Positions 45,519 through 56,519 of a stretch of 64,000 bases of DNA are shown here, piece by piece. Within the stretch, counting starts at the first letter, position 1, and each line of letters opens with the position of its first letter. This stretch comes from Flaccisagitta enflata. Taxonomy: Eukaryota > Chaetognatha > Sagittoidea > Aphragmophora. Below the pieces are notes generated by a model, which did no database searches, had not been told where the DNA came from, and worked only from the letters and a program-made list of their open reading frames with translations. The stretch lies in NCBI GenBank assembly GCA_965153355.1, contig OZ231127.1:66030001-66094000 (forward strand), in the 5' to 3' direction. Both the position numbers and the translations under genes were made by a program.

Positions 45519-46391
45519 AAAAATGAATGGTTAATTGTTTTCGCAATCAAGTTAACGTGCAACACATTATGGCGAGACCCACTAGCTGGAGTTTGCACTC
45601 TTGCCTTTTTTTTTTTGATGCCTCATCGTATCTCAAAAGGATCGGTCCGTCGATCCATTGATCCACTGTTCCATTAGACCTTTTTAAATCACAAAATTGA
45701 GCACGGACAACAACACAGCACACAGAGGTGTCTTCTAGATTCCCAGGTGTCTACCATTTGCCAACCATGAAACTGAAAGAAAGAAGTTTCACGGCGGTTG
45801 TTAGTTCATTCGTCAGAGGGCCCATCATTTCCTACCTATGTTATCATTTCCCTTCAGTATGTCGATGCAGTATGTCGAATACGCGGTTAACGTGTCCTAA
45901 TTGGGGCTATTCACCTAATTCCTTAAAATCGATCATTTTTGTAGAATCGTGTTATCGCCAGTTTTCAAAACAGTCACAAAAACGTGCTTACATACATAAC
46001 TCTATAAAGGATTGCTTCGGATAAAAAAAGATTATGGTACTATGATGTCAGCAAACCAGTGAACTCGTTAAATATTTTCAAACATCCATGCGATGTCCAA
46101 AAAATAGTAGCCAAAAAGGTTATACACTTAATCAAAAGCATTCACAAGGCGCGCTATAATCAGAAGCGTGACTTTTGATGTCATTGGTCTTTCTAAATCG
46201 TAGTCACAGGAGTGCAAACGACCTCTCTTATCTCTTGTCAACCACTTGATTTTTTTCCCCTTTGAATAGACTTCAGACAGTGACTAACCTTATCTTTTGG
46301 TTTTTTCAATTCAGTTTTGAGATATTCGCCATAAAATCCCACTCTAACGGATTGCGAGGAAGTAATGAATATCCTCAGTTACAGATAGCTA
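45519..46391. other. No gene seen
   Basis: Unique-looking AT-rich DNA. A frame at 45728-46024 has mixed composition but no start context, splice pattern or family resemblance that I could support. Confidence 0.5.
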
Positions 46392-47155
46392 CAGGGTCTT
46401 CAATATCATTTGATACGAAAAGAACCTACATTGTGCAAAAACGAATCAACTTTACAATTTGATTTTTTTTTCTCATGAAAGAACTACATATGACGTTTTT
46501 TGTATCAAAATTTCAAGGGACTGGGTCTTATAGTTTAATAGATATCGATATTTGAAGTAATGCAGTAAATTCAATAAAAACACTGTTTTTTTGCTAATTT
46601 CAACTTAGAAAATATATAAGATTCAAAGTGTTTTAAACTACAGATGCTTGATTAAAGCCACGTGATAGTTACTAAAATCCTAAAGTTAGAAAAAGCTAGG
46701 TTTTATCACATAATATTGAACTTAAGGCAAATACTATCAAAAGTTGGCCAAAAATCTTACAAAAACTTTATCAAAGATTGTTTTTTTCCAGTAAAAAAGA
46801 AAAAAACTGAACACGATGAGATTTCAAAGGATCACTTTTTCAGATACAAAAACTAAATGAAATTATCTACCATTCTTGACCAATCCCACATCTGTAGCTC
46901 AAAGCGTTTAGAAATGAGAGCAGTTCAAAGATGAAAGGTGCATACCCCAAAATCAATTCAAACCTCACATCTCATAATGATATCTTTCACTTAAAAATAG
47001 GATATCTCCTAAACTAATAGACTCAGTACCATGAAATTTGGACACAAAAAACGTCATATGTAGTTCTTTCATGAGAAAAAAAAATCAAACTGTAAAGTTG
47101 ATTCGTTTTTTCACAATGTAGGTTCTTTTCGTATCAAATGATATTGAAGACCCTG
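46392..47155. mobile_element. TA-inserting foldback element, 764 bp
   Basis: Ends CAGGGTCTTCAATATCA and TGATATTGAAGACCCTG. The first 100 bp of the arms are nearly identical (shared GACGTTTTTTG, ATGAAAGAACTACATATG). TA flanks at 46390-46391 and 47156-47157. No coding sequence. Confidence 0.9.
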
Positions 47156-47662
47156 TAAGAGCCAGTATGGAAAATATAGGAAAAAATCAATTAAAAAAGA
47201 CCATAGATTTGCATCCATTGCAAGCGGATCTTTAGTCGTTAGCTACTATCTAGAGCATAAGTATGGAAACACGCATTTATCAGGGTCCAACAAAATTTTT
47301 TGCTGCCTACGAGCAAAATTTTTCTGCTGGTTCCTGCCTACAAAATTTGTGCATGATTCTTTCATTGTATAATACTATGAAAGCCTTTTATTTTGATAAG
47401 CGCAGACTGATAAGATAGAGATTGACCTTAGATCCGGAATCTGAGTCCTTGTGAATTTTCCAATTTCTCTTCTAAATGCGGCTGGTCAGAAGATAGTAAT
47501 GGCATGAGCTCTTGCTTGAACTAATCTGCTTGAATTTGGTCCTGAAAGATACCTTGGCGTATGCACATAACTGTTCATCTCATTCATAAAAAAATTGAAT
47601 TTTCTTAGGGGCTCCTAAGGGCCCTCAAAAAAGCCCCTAATGAGGATTTTTTTTGAAAAAAA

Positions 47663-48060
47663 GTGGGGTGCAATTAATAGAAAATTGTTTGATTTGTCTA
47701 GATCCAAAATCTTGTATTTTCATTTTTAAAAAAAAAACTTGGAAAATTTTTGTGTCGCGCGTCAGAAACATAAAAAAAACAAAATATCTTTTTGAAAAAT
47801 GTTTTTTAAAAGTGGGGTGCATTCAATGGGAAATTGTTTGATTCGCATAGATCCAAAATCTTATATTTTCACTTTTTTTCAAAAAACTTAGAAAATTTTT
47901 GTGTCACGCATCAGGGACTAAAAAAAAAAACAATAATTCTTTTAAAAATGGTTTTCAAAAGTAGGGTGCAATCAATAAGAAATTGCTTGATTTGCCTAGA
48001 TCCAAAATCTTGTAACCTTACTTTAAAAAAAACAAACTTGAACTCTGTTGAAATTCACTA
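47663..48060. repeat. Tandem repeat of about 147 bp, nearly three copies
   Basis: Copies begin GTGGGGTGCAATTAATAG (47664), GTGGGGTGCATTCAATGG (47811) and GTAGGGTGCAATCAATAAG (47960), each with AGATCCAAAATCTTGTATTT and GAAAATTTTTGTGTC. Confidence 0.85.
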
Positions 48061-49567
48061 TCGGCCATATCTTAAAAGAAAGTTTAAAGATTCTCCTGGA
48101 ATTTTTTCAGCTTGATATGGTTCAAACAAATGCTCATAACTTCTAAAGTATTTGAGCCAGAACCTTGAAATTTGAAACATGCAATATTGAAAGCGTTGAG
48201 CAGGTCCAAGCAAAAAATTGAGCTACTGACTGACCTAGAAAAATTTTCGAGTCTAAGTCTAGATAAGGGAGAAAATCAAAGGCAATCTTGCCATATTTAA
48301 ATCAGAATTGAACGAGCAACATTTTACTTAAGAAGATTAAAACACTACACACTGTTCTGTATCTTCACCTTGATGTTTAAACTAGGAGAACTGCCACTTT
48401 TATGACGGTTTCTAGTGGTCCAGCCCATGTATAATCCATGGCAAATGAGTGCAAAAAAATTCCTGGGGCGCTTTTTGAAATATTCACATTTTTTACCTTC
48501 ATAAGGTACAGGTCATTGAACTTTCCCATTTTTTGGACAAGCAACCTTGTTTTGCTTGTAACTTTTGAACGAATCAAGCTAGAAATGCCAGATTGGTCCC
48601 ATTTTGAAGATCTCTTCAAGATCTTTCCAACTGTCACCAATTTTTTGTAAATCCGTTCAAAAAATAATTGAGAGATAACCTGTCAAACATGAGCAATTTT
48701 ATAGGGATTTTGGACAATAATCTTGGTTATGGAATTTTTCCCATTTTTGGGACAATTTACTTGTTTTGCTTGTAACTTTTGAACGAATAAAGCTAGAAAT
48801 GCCAGATTGGTCCCATTTTAAAGATTTTTTGAAACTCTTTCAAACAGTCACAAATTTTTAGTGAATCCGTTAAAAAATGGCCGAGTTATGACTGGTCAAA
48901 CAGGAACAATATCATTGTGATTAGGAACGATTTTCCCACCCCCTTTTTCACAGTCTGATTTTGACTTTGGATACCTCCTTGGCTCCTAAAATCTGCTTAG
49001 GAGTCTTAATATGTATGTAGGTCCATCTGTTGGCCTGTGTCTGTCAATTGGCCTTTCAATCAGTGATCCTTATCACAAGTAAAGACTTAAGGCCTTGATT
49101 ATGGCCTCACTGCTACACTATAAGAACATTGGCTTCAGGATTTAAATCTAGTGTTTTAGTAAGAGGAAGCAGGGCAGCACCCCTTAATGGTTTGAAGTTC
49201 TTTAGAACACAGGGGGGCTTTAGCTTGTTCTGGACTAACGGTTTTTGATGGTGTAAAAGCTTTGGGGATTTGGGCTTTTGGGTTGAAACTTGGGCCCTAG
49301 ACCTGGAATATGGGAATGAAATATGGGCCAGAAGGCTGGAATTTGGGCCCTGGGGCTGGGATTTGGGTCTCAAGGCAGGGGATTGGGCCTTGAGGCTTGA
49401 ATTTGGGTCTCTAGGCTAGAAATTTGGCAGCAAGGCTAAGAATTGGGCTTTAAGGCTGAGATTAGGGCCTTACATAAAACACAAAAACAACTGAGTAGCT
49501 GCATTATCATATTTACCACGACTAGCAAGATTGGTTTGAAAAGTATTCTAAGCAAGATTTGTGATAA

Positions 49568-49770
49568 AACAAGGCCAGATACATGGCTACCAAAGTCACG
49601 TGCAGCTGGGCAGGGGCCATAGTTTAGGTCACTTGACCATTTTGGGGTCGGAGAAAAAAATTCATTAAAAAAGTATAATGTGGAGCGACCGACCAACAGA
49701 CTGACCAACTGAATGACAGACGGACAGATGGACTGACAAAGGGGGTTGTAGAGTCGCGCGCATGTTAATA
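49568..49770 (-). mobile_element. HTE copy in left palindrome arm
   Basis: AACAAGGCCAGATACATGG, GGGCAGGGGCCATAGTTTAGG, CCGACC/GACTGACC tract, hairpin diverged. Its inverted partner is the copy at 51262-51469. Confidence 0.8.
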
Positions 49771-50033
49771 AAAAGAAATTAATAAAAACAGAAAAAAAAT
49801 ATATGACAGGATTTGTTAACTATTGTGCGCAGAACCCAAATCAATTCATCTCGCAATTTTTTCAGAAAGGCAGTACTGTTAAAAAGGCTTATAACACATC
49901 TACTACATGTTAGAGTGACATCAGACTGACAGCAAGCGACAGTGTACTACAGCCGCAGTATCATGGCATAACTATCTTCAGACCAATCACACATGTTTTG
50001 GGGGCCATATATCTATGACCAGAAGTCCGTTTT

Positions 50034-50236
50034 TAGTTGCGGACACACAACTCTATAAGAGGCTTTGTCCGTCCATCGGTCGGTCCGTCAGTCCATTGGT
50101 CCGTCGGTCGGTCGGTCCGTGGACACGAGTCAAAAAGTGAGGAAATGAGCGTTTTAAAACATTTTTAGTTGCGGACAGTTGCATTTCCGCCCCTGCCCAC
50201 CCGTCCGCAACTGATGGCCGTGTATCCGGCCTTGTT
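50034..50236 (+). mobile_element. HTE copy in left palindrome arm only
   Basis: TAGTTGCGGACACACAACT hairpin, CGGT/CCGT tract, a partial repeat of the hairpin at 50166, then TTTCCGCCCCTGCCCACC and GTGTATCCGGCCTTG. The right arm has no element at the matching place (near 50990). Confidence 0.9.
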
Positions 50237-50357
50237 CCCAAATACTTGATTTTCAGGGTATTCAACCATGCTGGACAAAATGTGTTTTTATTCATTTCTC
50301 CTAGTCCATTCCTTCCTCCCTAGACCAAAAACGGTGCAAAAAGATTACTGATTAATA

Positions 50358-50882
50358 GGTCGCCCAAGGCGCCCAAGGGCAAAATATGCTCAGCGATACC
50401 CGTTGCCCTGCTTTGCATAATTGTCAATTAGAGTGCGAGGAAGCAGGGCAGCGGCCCCAAAGGGGACAAAGTCCTGTAGAACACAGGGGGACTTTTGTTT
50501 GTCTGTCCTTCCATTCGTCCCCCAGGCTCTCTCAGACCTGAGATCTGCCCTCGCAGGCCTTGAATCTGTCCTCTCAAACCCTAAATATGCCCTCTAAGGC
50601 CTAAAATTGCAGGGCATCAATCTGTCCTCTCAGGCCTGAAATCTGCTCTCCCAGATTCAAGGCCTGAGAGAGCAGATTTCAGGCCTGAGAGGGTAGATTT
50701 TAGGCCTGAGAGGGCCTGAGGGAACAGATGAAGGATGGACGAAGAAAAGTCCCCCTGTTCTACAGGACTTTGTCTCCTTCTGGGCCGCTGCCCCGTTTCC
50801 TCTCACTTCAATTGACAATTATGCAAAGCAGGGCAGTGGGTATCGCTGAGCACATATTGCCCTTGGGCGACCTGTTTGTCAG
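50358..50882. mobile_element. Foldback element at the palindrome centre
   Basis: Ends AGGTCGCCCAAGGCGCCC and GGGCGACCT; then ACCCGTTGCCCTGCTTTGC, GCAGGGCAGCGGCCCC and GTCCTGTAGAACACAGGGGG with inverted counterparts. The centre is a degenerate AGGCCTGAGAGGGCAGATTT repeat. Confidence 0.85.
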
Positions 50883-51261
50883 TGGTCTTTTTGCACCATT
50901 TTTGGTCTAGGGAGAAAGGAATGGACTAGAAGAAATGAATAAAAACACATTTTGTCCAGCATGATTGAATACCCTGAAAATCAAGAATTTCGAGAAAATG
51001 AACTTCTGGTCATAGACATATGGCCCCAAAAATATGTGTGATTGGTCTGAAGGTAATCATACCATGATACTGTGGCTGTAGTACATTGTCGCTTACTGAC
51101 AGTCTGATATCACTCTTACGTGTAGCAGATGTGTCATGAGCTTTTTTAATGGTACTGCCTTTCTGAAAAAATTGGAAGATGAATTGATTTGGGTTCCGCG
51201 CACGATAGTTAACAAATCCTGACAACGAACATTTTTTTTCTGTTTTTATTAATTTCTTTTT

Positions 51262-51469
51262 ATTAACATGCATGACTCTACAACCCCCTTTGTCAGTCCA
51301 TCCGTCCGTCTGTCAGTCAGTTGGTCGGTCTGTTGGTCTGTCGGTCGGTCGCTCCCTAGCTTACTTTTTTTAATGATTTTATTTCTCTGACTCAAAAATG
51401 GTCTAGTGGCCTCAAATATGGCCCCTGCCCACCTGCACATGACTTTTGTAGCCATGTATCTGGCCTTGT
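51262..51469 (+). mobile_element. HTE copy in right palindrome arm
   Basis: Hairpin eroded to ACATGCATGACT; GTCAGTCAGTTGGTCGG tract, ATATGGCCCCTGCCC, end ATGTATCTGGCCTTG. Confidence 0.8.
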
Positions 51470-51777
51470 TTTATTACAAATCTTGCTTAGAATACTTTTC
51501 AAACCAATCTTGCTAGTTGTGGTATATATGATAATGCAGCTACTCAGTTGTTTTTGTGTTTTATGTAAGGCCTTAATCTCAGCCTTAAAGCCCAATTCTA
51601 AGCCTTGCTGCTAAATTTCTTGCCTCGAGACCCAAATTCAAGCCTCAAGGCCCAATCCCCTGCTTTGAGGCCCAAATCCCAGCCCCAGGGCCCAAATTCT
51701 AGCCTTCTGGCCCAAATTCCGTTCCCATATCCAAGGTCTGAGGCCCAAGTTTCAACCCAAAAGCCCAAATCCCCAAA

Positions 51778-52463
51778 CAGGTCGCCCAAGGGCAATATGT
51801 GGTCAGCGATACACGTTGCCCTGCTTTGAGTGATTGTGAATTGGAGTGAGGGGAAGCAGGGCAGCGGCCCCAAAGGGGACAAAGTCCTGTAGAACACAGG
51901 GGGACTTTTGTTCGTCCTGCCTGAAGAAGTGGATGAGATGCTATAGGGGGCTGACTGAAGGCCTTCAAGAGCCTAAACTGAGGTCTAAGAAGGCTGATGT
52001 GAGGCCTGAGAATGCCAATCGGAAGCTTGAGAGGGCTGACTGGAGGCTTGAGAGAGCTGGATTAAGGCTATAAAGGTCAGAGGACTGAGAGCAATAAATT
52101 GAGGCTTAGCTGATTTGAGGCCTGAGAGGCCTAATTTGAGGTCTGAGAGGCCTAATTTGAGGCCTGAGAGGCCTAATTGGAGGCCTGAGAGGCCAGGTTT
52201 GAGGCCTGAGAATTTGGATTTGAGGCCTGAGAAGCCTAATTTGAGGCCTGAGAGGCCAGGTTTGAGGCCTGAGAGGTTGGATTTGAAGCCTGAGAGGCTG
52301 AATTTGAGGCCTGAGAGGCCAGATTTGAGGTTTCAGAGGCCAGATTTGAGGCCTGAAAGGCCCAATGAGGGGGCCAGGGGGAGGACGAGCAAGCGGACGA
52401 ACAAACAAAAATTCCCCTGTGTTCTACAGGACTTTGTCCCCTTCGGGGCCGCTGCCCAAAAAC
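51778..52463. mobile_element. Foldback element of the GGGCAGCGGCCCC family, right arm only
   Basis: Starts CAGGTCGCCCAAGGGCAATA, then GGGCAGCGGCCCCAAAGGGG and GTCCTGTAGAACACAGG; ends CCCCTTCGGGGCCGCTGCCC. The interior is a 24-bp minisatellite of TTTGAGGCCTGAGAGGCC type (52080-52370), which produces an Arg-Pro-Glu repeat frame that is not a gene. Confidence 0.85.
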
Positions 52464-53465
52464 CGTTAGTCCAGAACAAGCTAAAGCCCCCCTGTGTTCT
52501 AAAGAACTTCAAACCATTAAGGGCAGCTGGTGCTGCCCTGCTTCCTCTTACTAAAACACTAGATTTCAATCCTGAAGCCCATGTTCTTATAGTGTAGCAG
52601 TGAGGCCATAATCAAGGTCTTGAGTCTTTACTTGTGATAAGGATCACTGATTGAAAGGCCAATTGACAGACACACAGGCCAACAGATGGACCGACATACA
52701 TATTAAGACTCCTAAGCAGATTATAGGAGCCAAGGAGGTATCTAAAGTCAAAATCAGACTGTGAAAAAGGTGGTGGGAAAATCGTTCCAAATCACAATGA
52801 TATTGTTCCTGTTTGACCAGTCATAACTCGGCCATTTTTTAACGGATTCACTAAAAATTTGTGACGGTTTGAAAGAGCTTCAAAAAATCTTTAAAATGGG
52901 ACCAATCTGGCATTTCTAGCTTTATTCGTTCAAAAGTTACAAGCAAAACAAGTAAATTGTCCCAAAAATGGGAAAAATTCCATAACCAAGATTATTGTCC
53001 AAAATCCCTATAAAATTGCTCATGTTTGACAGGTTATATCTCAATTATTTTTGAACGGATTTACAAAAAATTGGTGACAGTTGGAAAGATCTTGAAGAGA
53101 TCTTCAAAATGGGACCAATCTGGCATTTCTAGCTCGATTCGTTCAAAAGTTACAAGCAAAACAAGGTTGCTTGTCCAAAAAATGGGAAAGTTCAATGACC
53201 TGTACCTCATGAAGGTAAAAAATGTGAATATTTCAAAAAGCGCCCCAGGATTTTTTTTGCACTCATTTGCCATGGATTATACATGGGCTGGACCACTAGA
53301 AACCGTCATAAAAGTGGCAGTTCTCCTAGTTTAAACATCAAGGTGGAGATACAGAACAGTGTACATAAGAATCCTAAGATCCTAAGATCTTCCGAAAAAA
53401 AAATTACTCTCAATATCTTTTTACGGCCAGAAGTCTCACTTGCAAAATTCTTAAAAAAAAAAAAA

Positions 53466-54664
53466 TGGACCCATCCCAGATTTTTGCACAGGGCACCCAA
53501 AAAGGCTGTAGAACAAGATTCTGATGTTCATTTTGACCTGACTTGAGCAAAAAAAAAAAAAGAAACGGTTTTTATTGCAAAAAATGGCTATTTTTCCTAA
53601 AAAAATAGTATTAAATGAAATTTTTTTGACTTTTTTTTTACAGAAACATGAAGTCCCAATAGTAATTGATATTTGAGTGACTCTAGAACAATTTTGAATC
53701 GGTCTATGAGGTTCAAAAATAGCATTAAAATGCTCAAAAATGAAGAAATGACCTAAAAATTAAAAAATTGTCAAAACTGATGTTTTGGAACAGTTTCTTA
53801 GGGTAAAATATGCTGTCAGTATGAATTTCATCGATTTACTTAAAAAAACATAGCCGTGATAAGCGAAAAACGCAAAACCGCAATATGCAAATGAGGTCAA
53901 AGTGCGGTTTTTGCAAAAAATGGCTTTGGAAAGGTAAGTACTCAATATTTTATTGTGTTTAGCTTCTATAAAAAGAAAAAACATGTTTTGCCATTTTTTG
54001 CAAAAATCGCACTTTGATCTCATTTGCATATTGCGGTTTTGCGTTTTTTGCTTATCACAGCCATGTCTTTTTAAGTAAATCGATGAAATTCATACTGACA
54101 GCATACTTTTCTCTAAGACACTGTTCCAAATCATCAGTTTTGACGATTTTTTAATTCTTAGGTCATTTCTTCATTTTTGAGCATTTTAATGCTATTTTTG
54201 AACCTCATAGACCTATTAAAAATTGTTCTACATTCACTCAAACATCAATTACTATTGGTACTTTATGTTTCTGCAAAAAGAAAGGGCCAAAATATTTCAT
54301 TTAATGCCATTTTTTTAGGAAAAATAGTTGTTTTTAGTTGCGGACACGCAACTCTATAAGAGGCTTTGTCCGTCCGTCCGTCCGTTGGTCCGTCCGTCGG
54401 TCCGTGGTCATCGAGTTGAAACATGGGAAAACGAGCGTTTTTGATACTTTTTGTGTATGTTTGAGTGTTGGAAGTGGGTTTGGGTATGGATGGGGGTCGG
54501 AGGCCCCTGCCCACCCGTCCGCAACGATATTGTGACCCCGCGTCACTTGTTTGCTCTAAAACCCGTTTCTTTTTTTTTTGGCTCAAGTTAGGTCAAAATG
54601 AACATCAGAATCTTGTTCTACAGCCTTTTTAGGTCCCCTGTGCAAAAATCTGGGATGGGTCCAT
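53466..54664. mobile_element. Foldback element, about 1.2 kb, with HTE in one arm
   Basis: Arms begin ATGGACCCATCCCAGATTTT and pair with its complement near 54640. They share AAAAAGGCTGTAGAACAAG, TTGACCTGACTTGAGC and a central GCAATATGCAAATGAGGTC block. Same family as 17225-18000. Confidence 0.85.
54335..54550 (+). mobile_element. HTE copy, subfamily C, variant 3-prime end
   Basis: AGTTGCGGACACGCAACT hairpin, CCGT tract, CCCCTGCCCACCCGTCCGC; the usual GTGTATCCGGCCTTG is replaced by GTGACCCCGCGTCACTTG. The opposite arm of the host foldback has the uninterrupted site near 53590. Confidence 0.85.
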
Positions 54665-54761
54665 TTTTTTTTTTTTTTTTTCATAACCCTTAAAGTTGAG
54701 ATTTTCTCCATCGAGATTCCTGGCCGTTTAGTCAACTAAATTATCCTATTTTATGGTTTTT

Positions 54762-54916
54762 TAGTCGCGGACCCGCGACTCTACACCTTGCCGTGTCGGT
54801 CGGTCGGTAGGTCCGTCCGTCCGTCCGTCCGTCACATTGTTGAATTCCGGGCGGTTTTCGCTTTACTGCTCCTGCCCAACTGTCCGCGACTGTCCTGCCG
54901 TGTATCCGGCCTTGTT
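54762..54916 (+). mobile_element. HTE copy, subfamily B
   Basis: TAGTCGCGGACCCGCGACT hairpin, CGGT then CCGT tract, GCGGTTTTCGC, ACTGCTCCTGCCCAACTG, GTGTATCCGGCCTTG. Confidence 0.9.
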
Positions 54917-55198
54917 TTTTGTTTCATTCCTCTTTTTGAAACTTTTTTCTTTTTGCTTTTTGCTATTTTGCCCTTGCTTTCCTCTTTTCCTTTCTTATCT
55001 CTTCCCTCTCCTGCCTACAAAGTGGCTAGCTGCCTTGGAGCAATGCTCCCGTGCTCCCGCACTTTGTCGTACCCTGGCATTTATAGCCATACCTCTGCTT
55101 AAAATAACAAACTTATATAAAAATCAGTAAGATCTGGACACCTCTTCAAATTTCTGACCTGATATCGCACATCGCATTTGTCTAGCTCAAGCCGTTTA

Positions 55199-55308
55199 AC
55201 AAGGCCGGATACACCGCCACCAGTTGCGGATGGGTGGGTAGGGGTGGAAATGCGCGTTTTCCCACTTTACGACTCAATCATTACGGACCGACGGACAAAC
55301 AGACGGAC
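55199..55308 (-). mobile_element. HTE copy, subfamily C, lacking its hairpin end
   Basis: ACAAGGCCGGATACACC, GGTGGGTAGGGGTGGAAATGC, short CGGA tract, then breaks off just before the foldback at 55326. Confidence 0.8.
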
Positions 55309-55325
55309 GGACTCAACAATACAAC

Positions 55326-55964
55326 AAATTTAATCCTCAACAATAAAACAATACTACCTAGGAAAAAAGTATATCTACACCTGGGATGCAATATGATTAA
55401 GTGATCTGATATTCATTTAATCATTATACAAAAAGTGTTAATATATAAGATAACTTGTTTTTTAACTAAAAATTCTCATGAAAGTTTTTGGAAGCAATAT
55501 CTAAAGCCATTCCAACTTATCATAGAGGATATGGTGTTATCACTCATAGGCAATTTAACAATTTGGGAAGAAGTTTGTATTTACATCTGCCATTGCCAAA
55601 CGTACAAAACCACAGAAACCAGGATGTGTTCCTCTTCTAAATTATTTGATGTAGATAGTTTCAAAAATTGTACTAGCTGCTCTAGAAGCGGAGATATGTT
55701 GATTCAAAGCTATCTATAATTTCTGAATTCTGCTGTCTTTTTTTTTTCTTGATTTTGAAAATAAATGTCTTTTACATTTTCGCTTGTAATTTCTAAACGG
55801 TTTAAGACACACCAACCAGATTGAACTCATTTTGAAGATTTTTTGATAAAGTTTAATTTGTTTTTTTTAAAATCTATCCAGCATTTGTAGAAGCGGAGAT
55901 ATCCATGGTAGAAGGTGTAGATATACTTTTTTCCTAGATAGTAGCATTGTTGAGGAATAAATTT
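55326..55964. mobile_element. Foldback element, about 640 bp
   Basis: Arms AAATTTAATCCTCAACAAT and ATTGTTGAGGAATAAATTT, continuing through CCTAGGAAAAAAGTATATCT and its complement (near 55920). No gene. Confidence 0.8.
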
Positions 55965-56519
55965 CAGCAGCGATATTGTCAGAATTCTCCGTTCATTAAC
56001 CATTCTTCTATTCAGAGACCTTTCAGGTACCGGCCGGGGGGGGGGGAAGAAAGAGAGCAAATCATTCAGTCATTATGCTTCAAAACCAGTCAAGGCTAAG
56101 ATCTAAACCTAAGGCTTAAAACCAGCCTCAGGCAGCAATCAACTTAAACGGTGGAACCTTATGGATCATGCATCAGCCTCAAGTCTAAAATAAATAAAAA
56201 TCGAATATCTCCAGGTGCCCATAATCTCACAGAACAAAACTGTCAAAGGGTAGATCATACGAGCTACTACTTAATCCCTTTGAACAACCTGGGAAACGGT
56301 TAGCAAACGCTACTTTGTTTCCACATATATAGATATTCAGGAGATCAGGGAATGAAAGACAGGCTAAAACGAAAATCGGAATATAACTTATAAGTTAACT
56401 AAAAAGCGCTAAAACAACTAGGCATAAGAAAAACCGTGCATAGATATGAGAGTACACTGGAAAACAAGACCGTCGATAATAGAGTTACAAAATAGGTATA
56501 AGGCCCAACGTGGTTTAAA

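Larger units (their letters stand above)
48350..53361. repeat. Long palindrome, about 5 kb, arms of 2.2-2.7 kb
   Basis: Left and right halves are inverted copies. Outermost matched words are ACTGTTCTGTATCT (48351) and AGATACAGAACAGT (about 53347). Matched blocks include CCAGCCCATGTATAATCCATGG with 53272-53294, GGTTTGAAGTTCTTTAGAAC with 52498-52517, the HTE at 49568 with that at 51262, and GACAAAATGTGTTTTTATTC with about 50936-50957. The centre is a foldback element at 50358-50882. The left arm has an extra HTE (50034-50236) and the right arm an extra foldback (51778-52463). The near-identical flanks at 48438-48640 and 53061-53273 show the arms are recent. Confidence 0.85.

Noticed and set aside
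45728-46024. 98-codon frame near 45.8 kb
   Set aside because: No family resemblance, no splice sites that extend it, and similar-length frames are expected by chance in this much DNA.
52115-52597. 160-codon frame rich in Arg-Pro-Glu repeats
   Set aside because: It is the translation of a 24-bp minisatellite inside a foldback element, and the inverted arm gives an equivalent frame on the other strand.
48377-53334. Matching 60-100 codon frames in both palindrome arms (SSKWDQSG, KMGKFNDLYL)
   Set aside because: They are mirrored because the DNA is palindromic. No splice structure or family was found, and the opposite strand is equally open.
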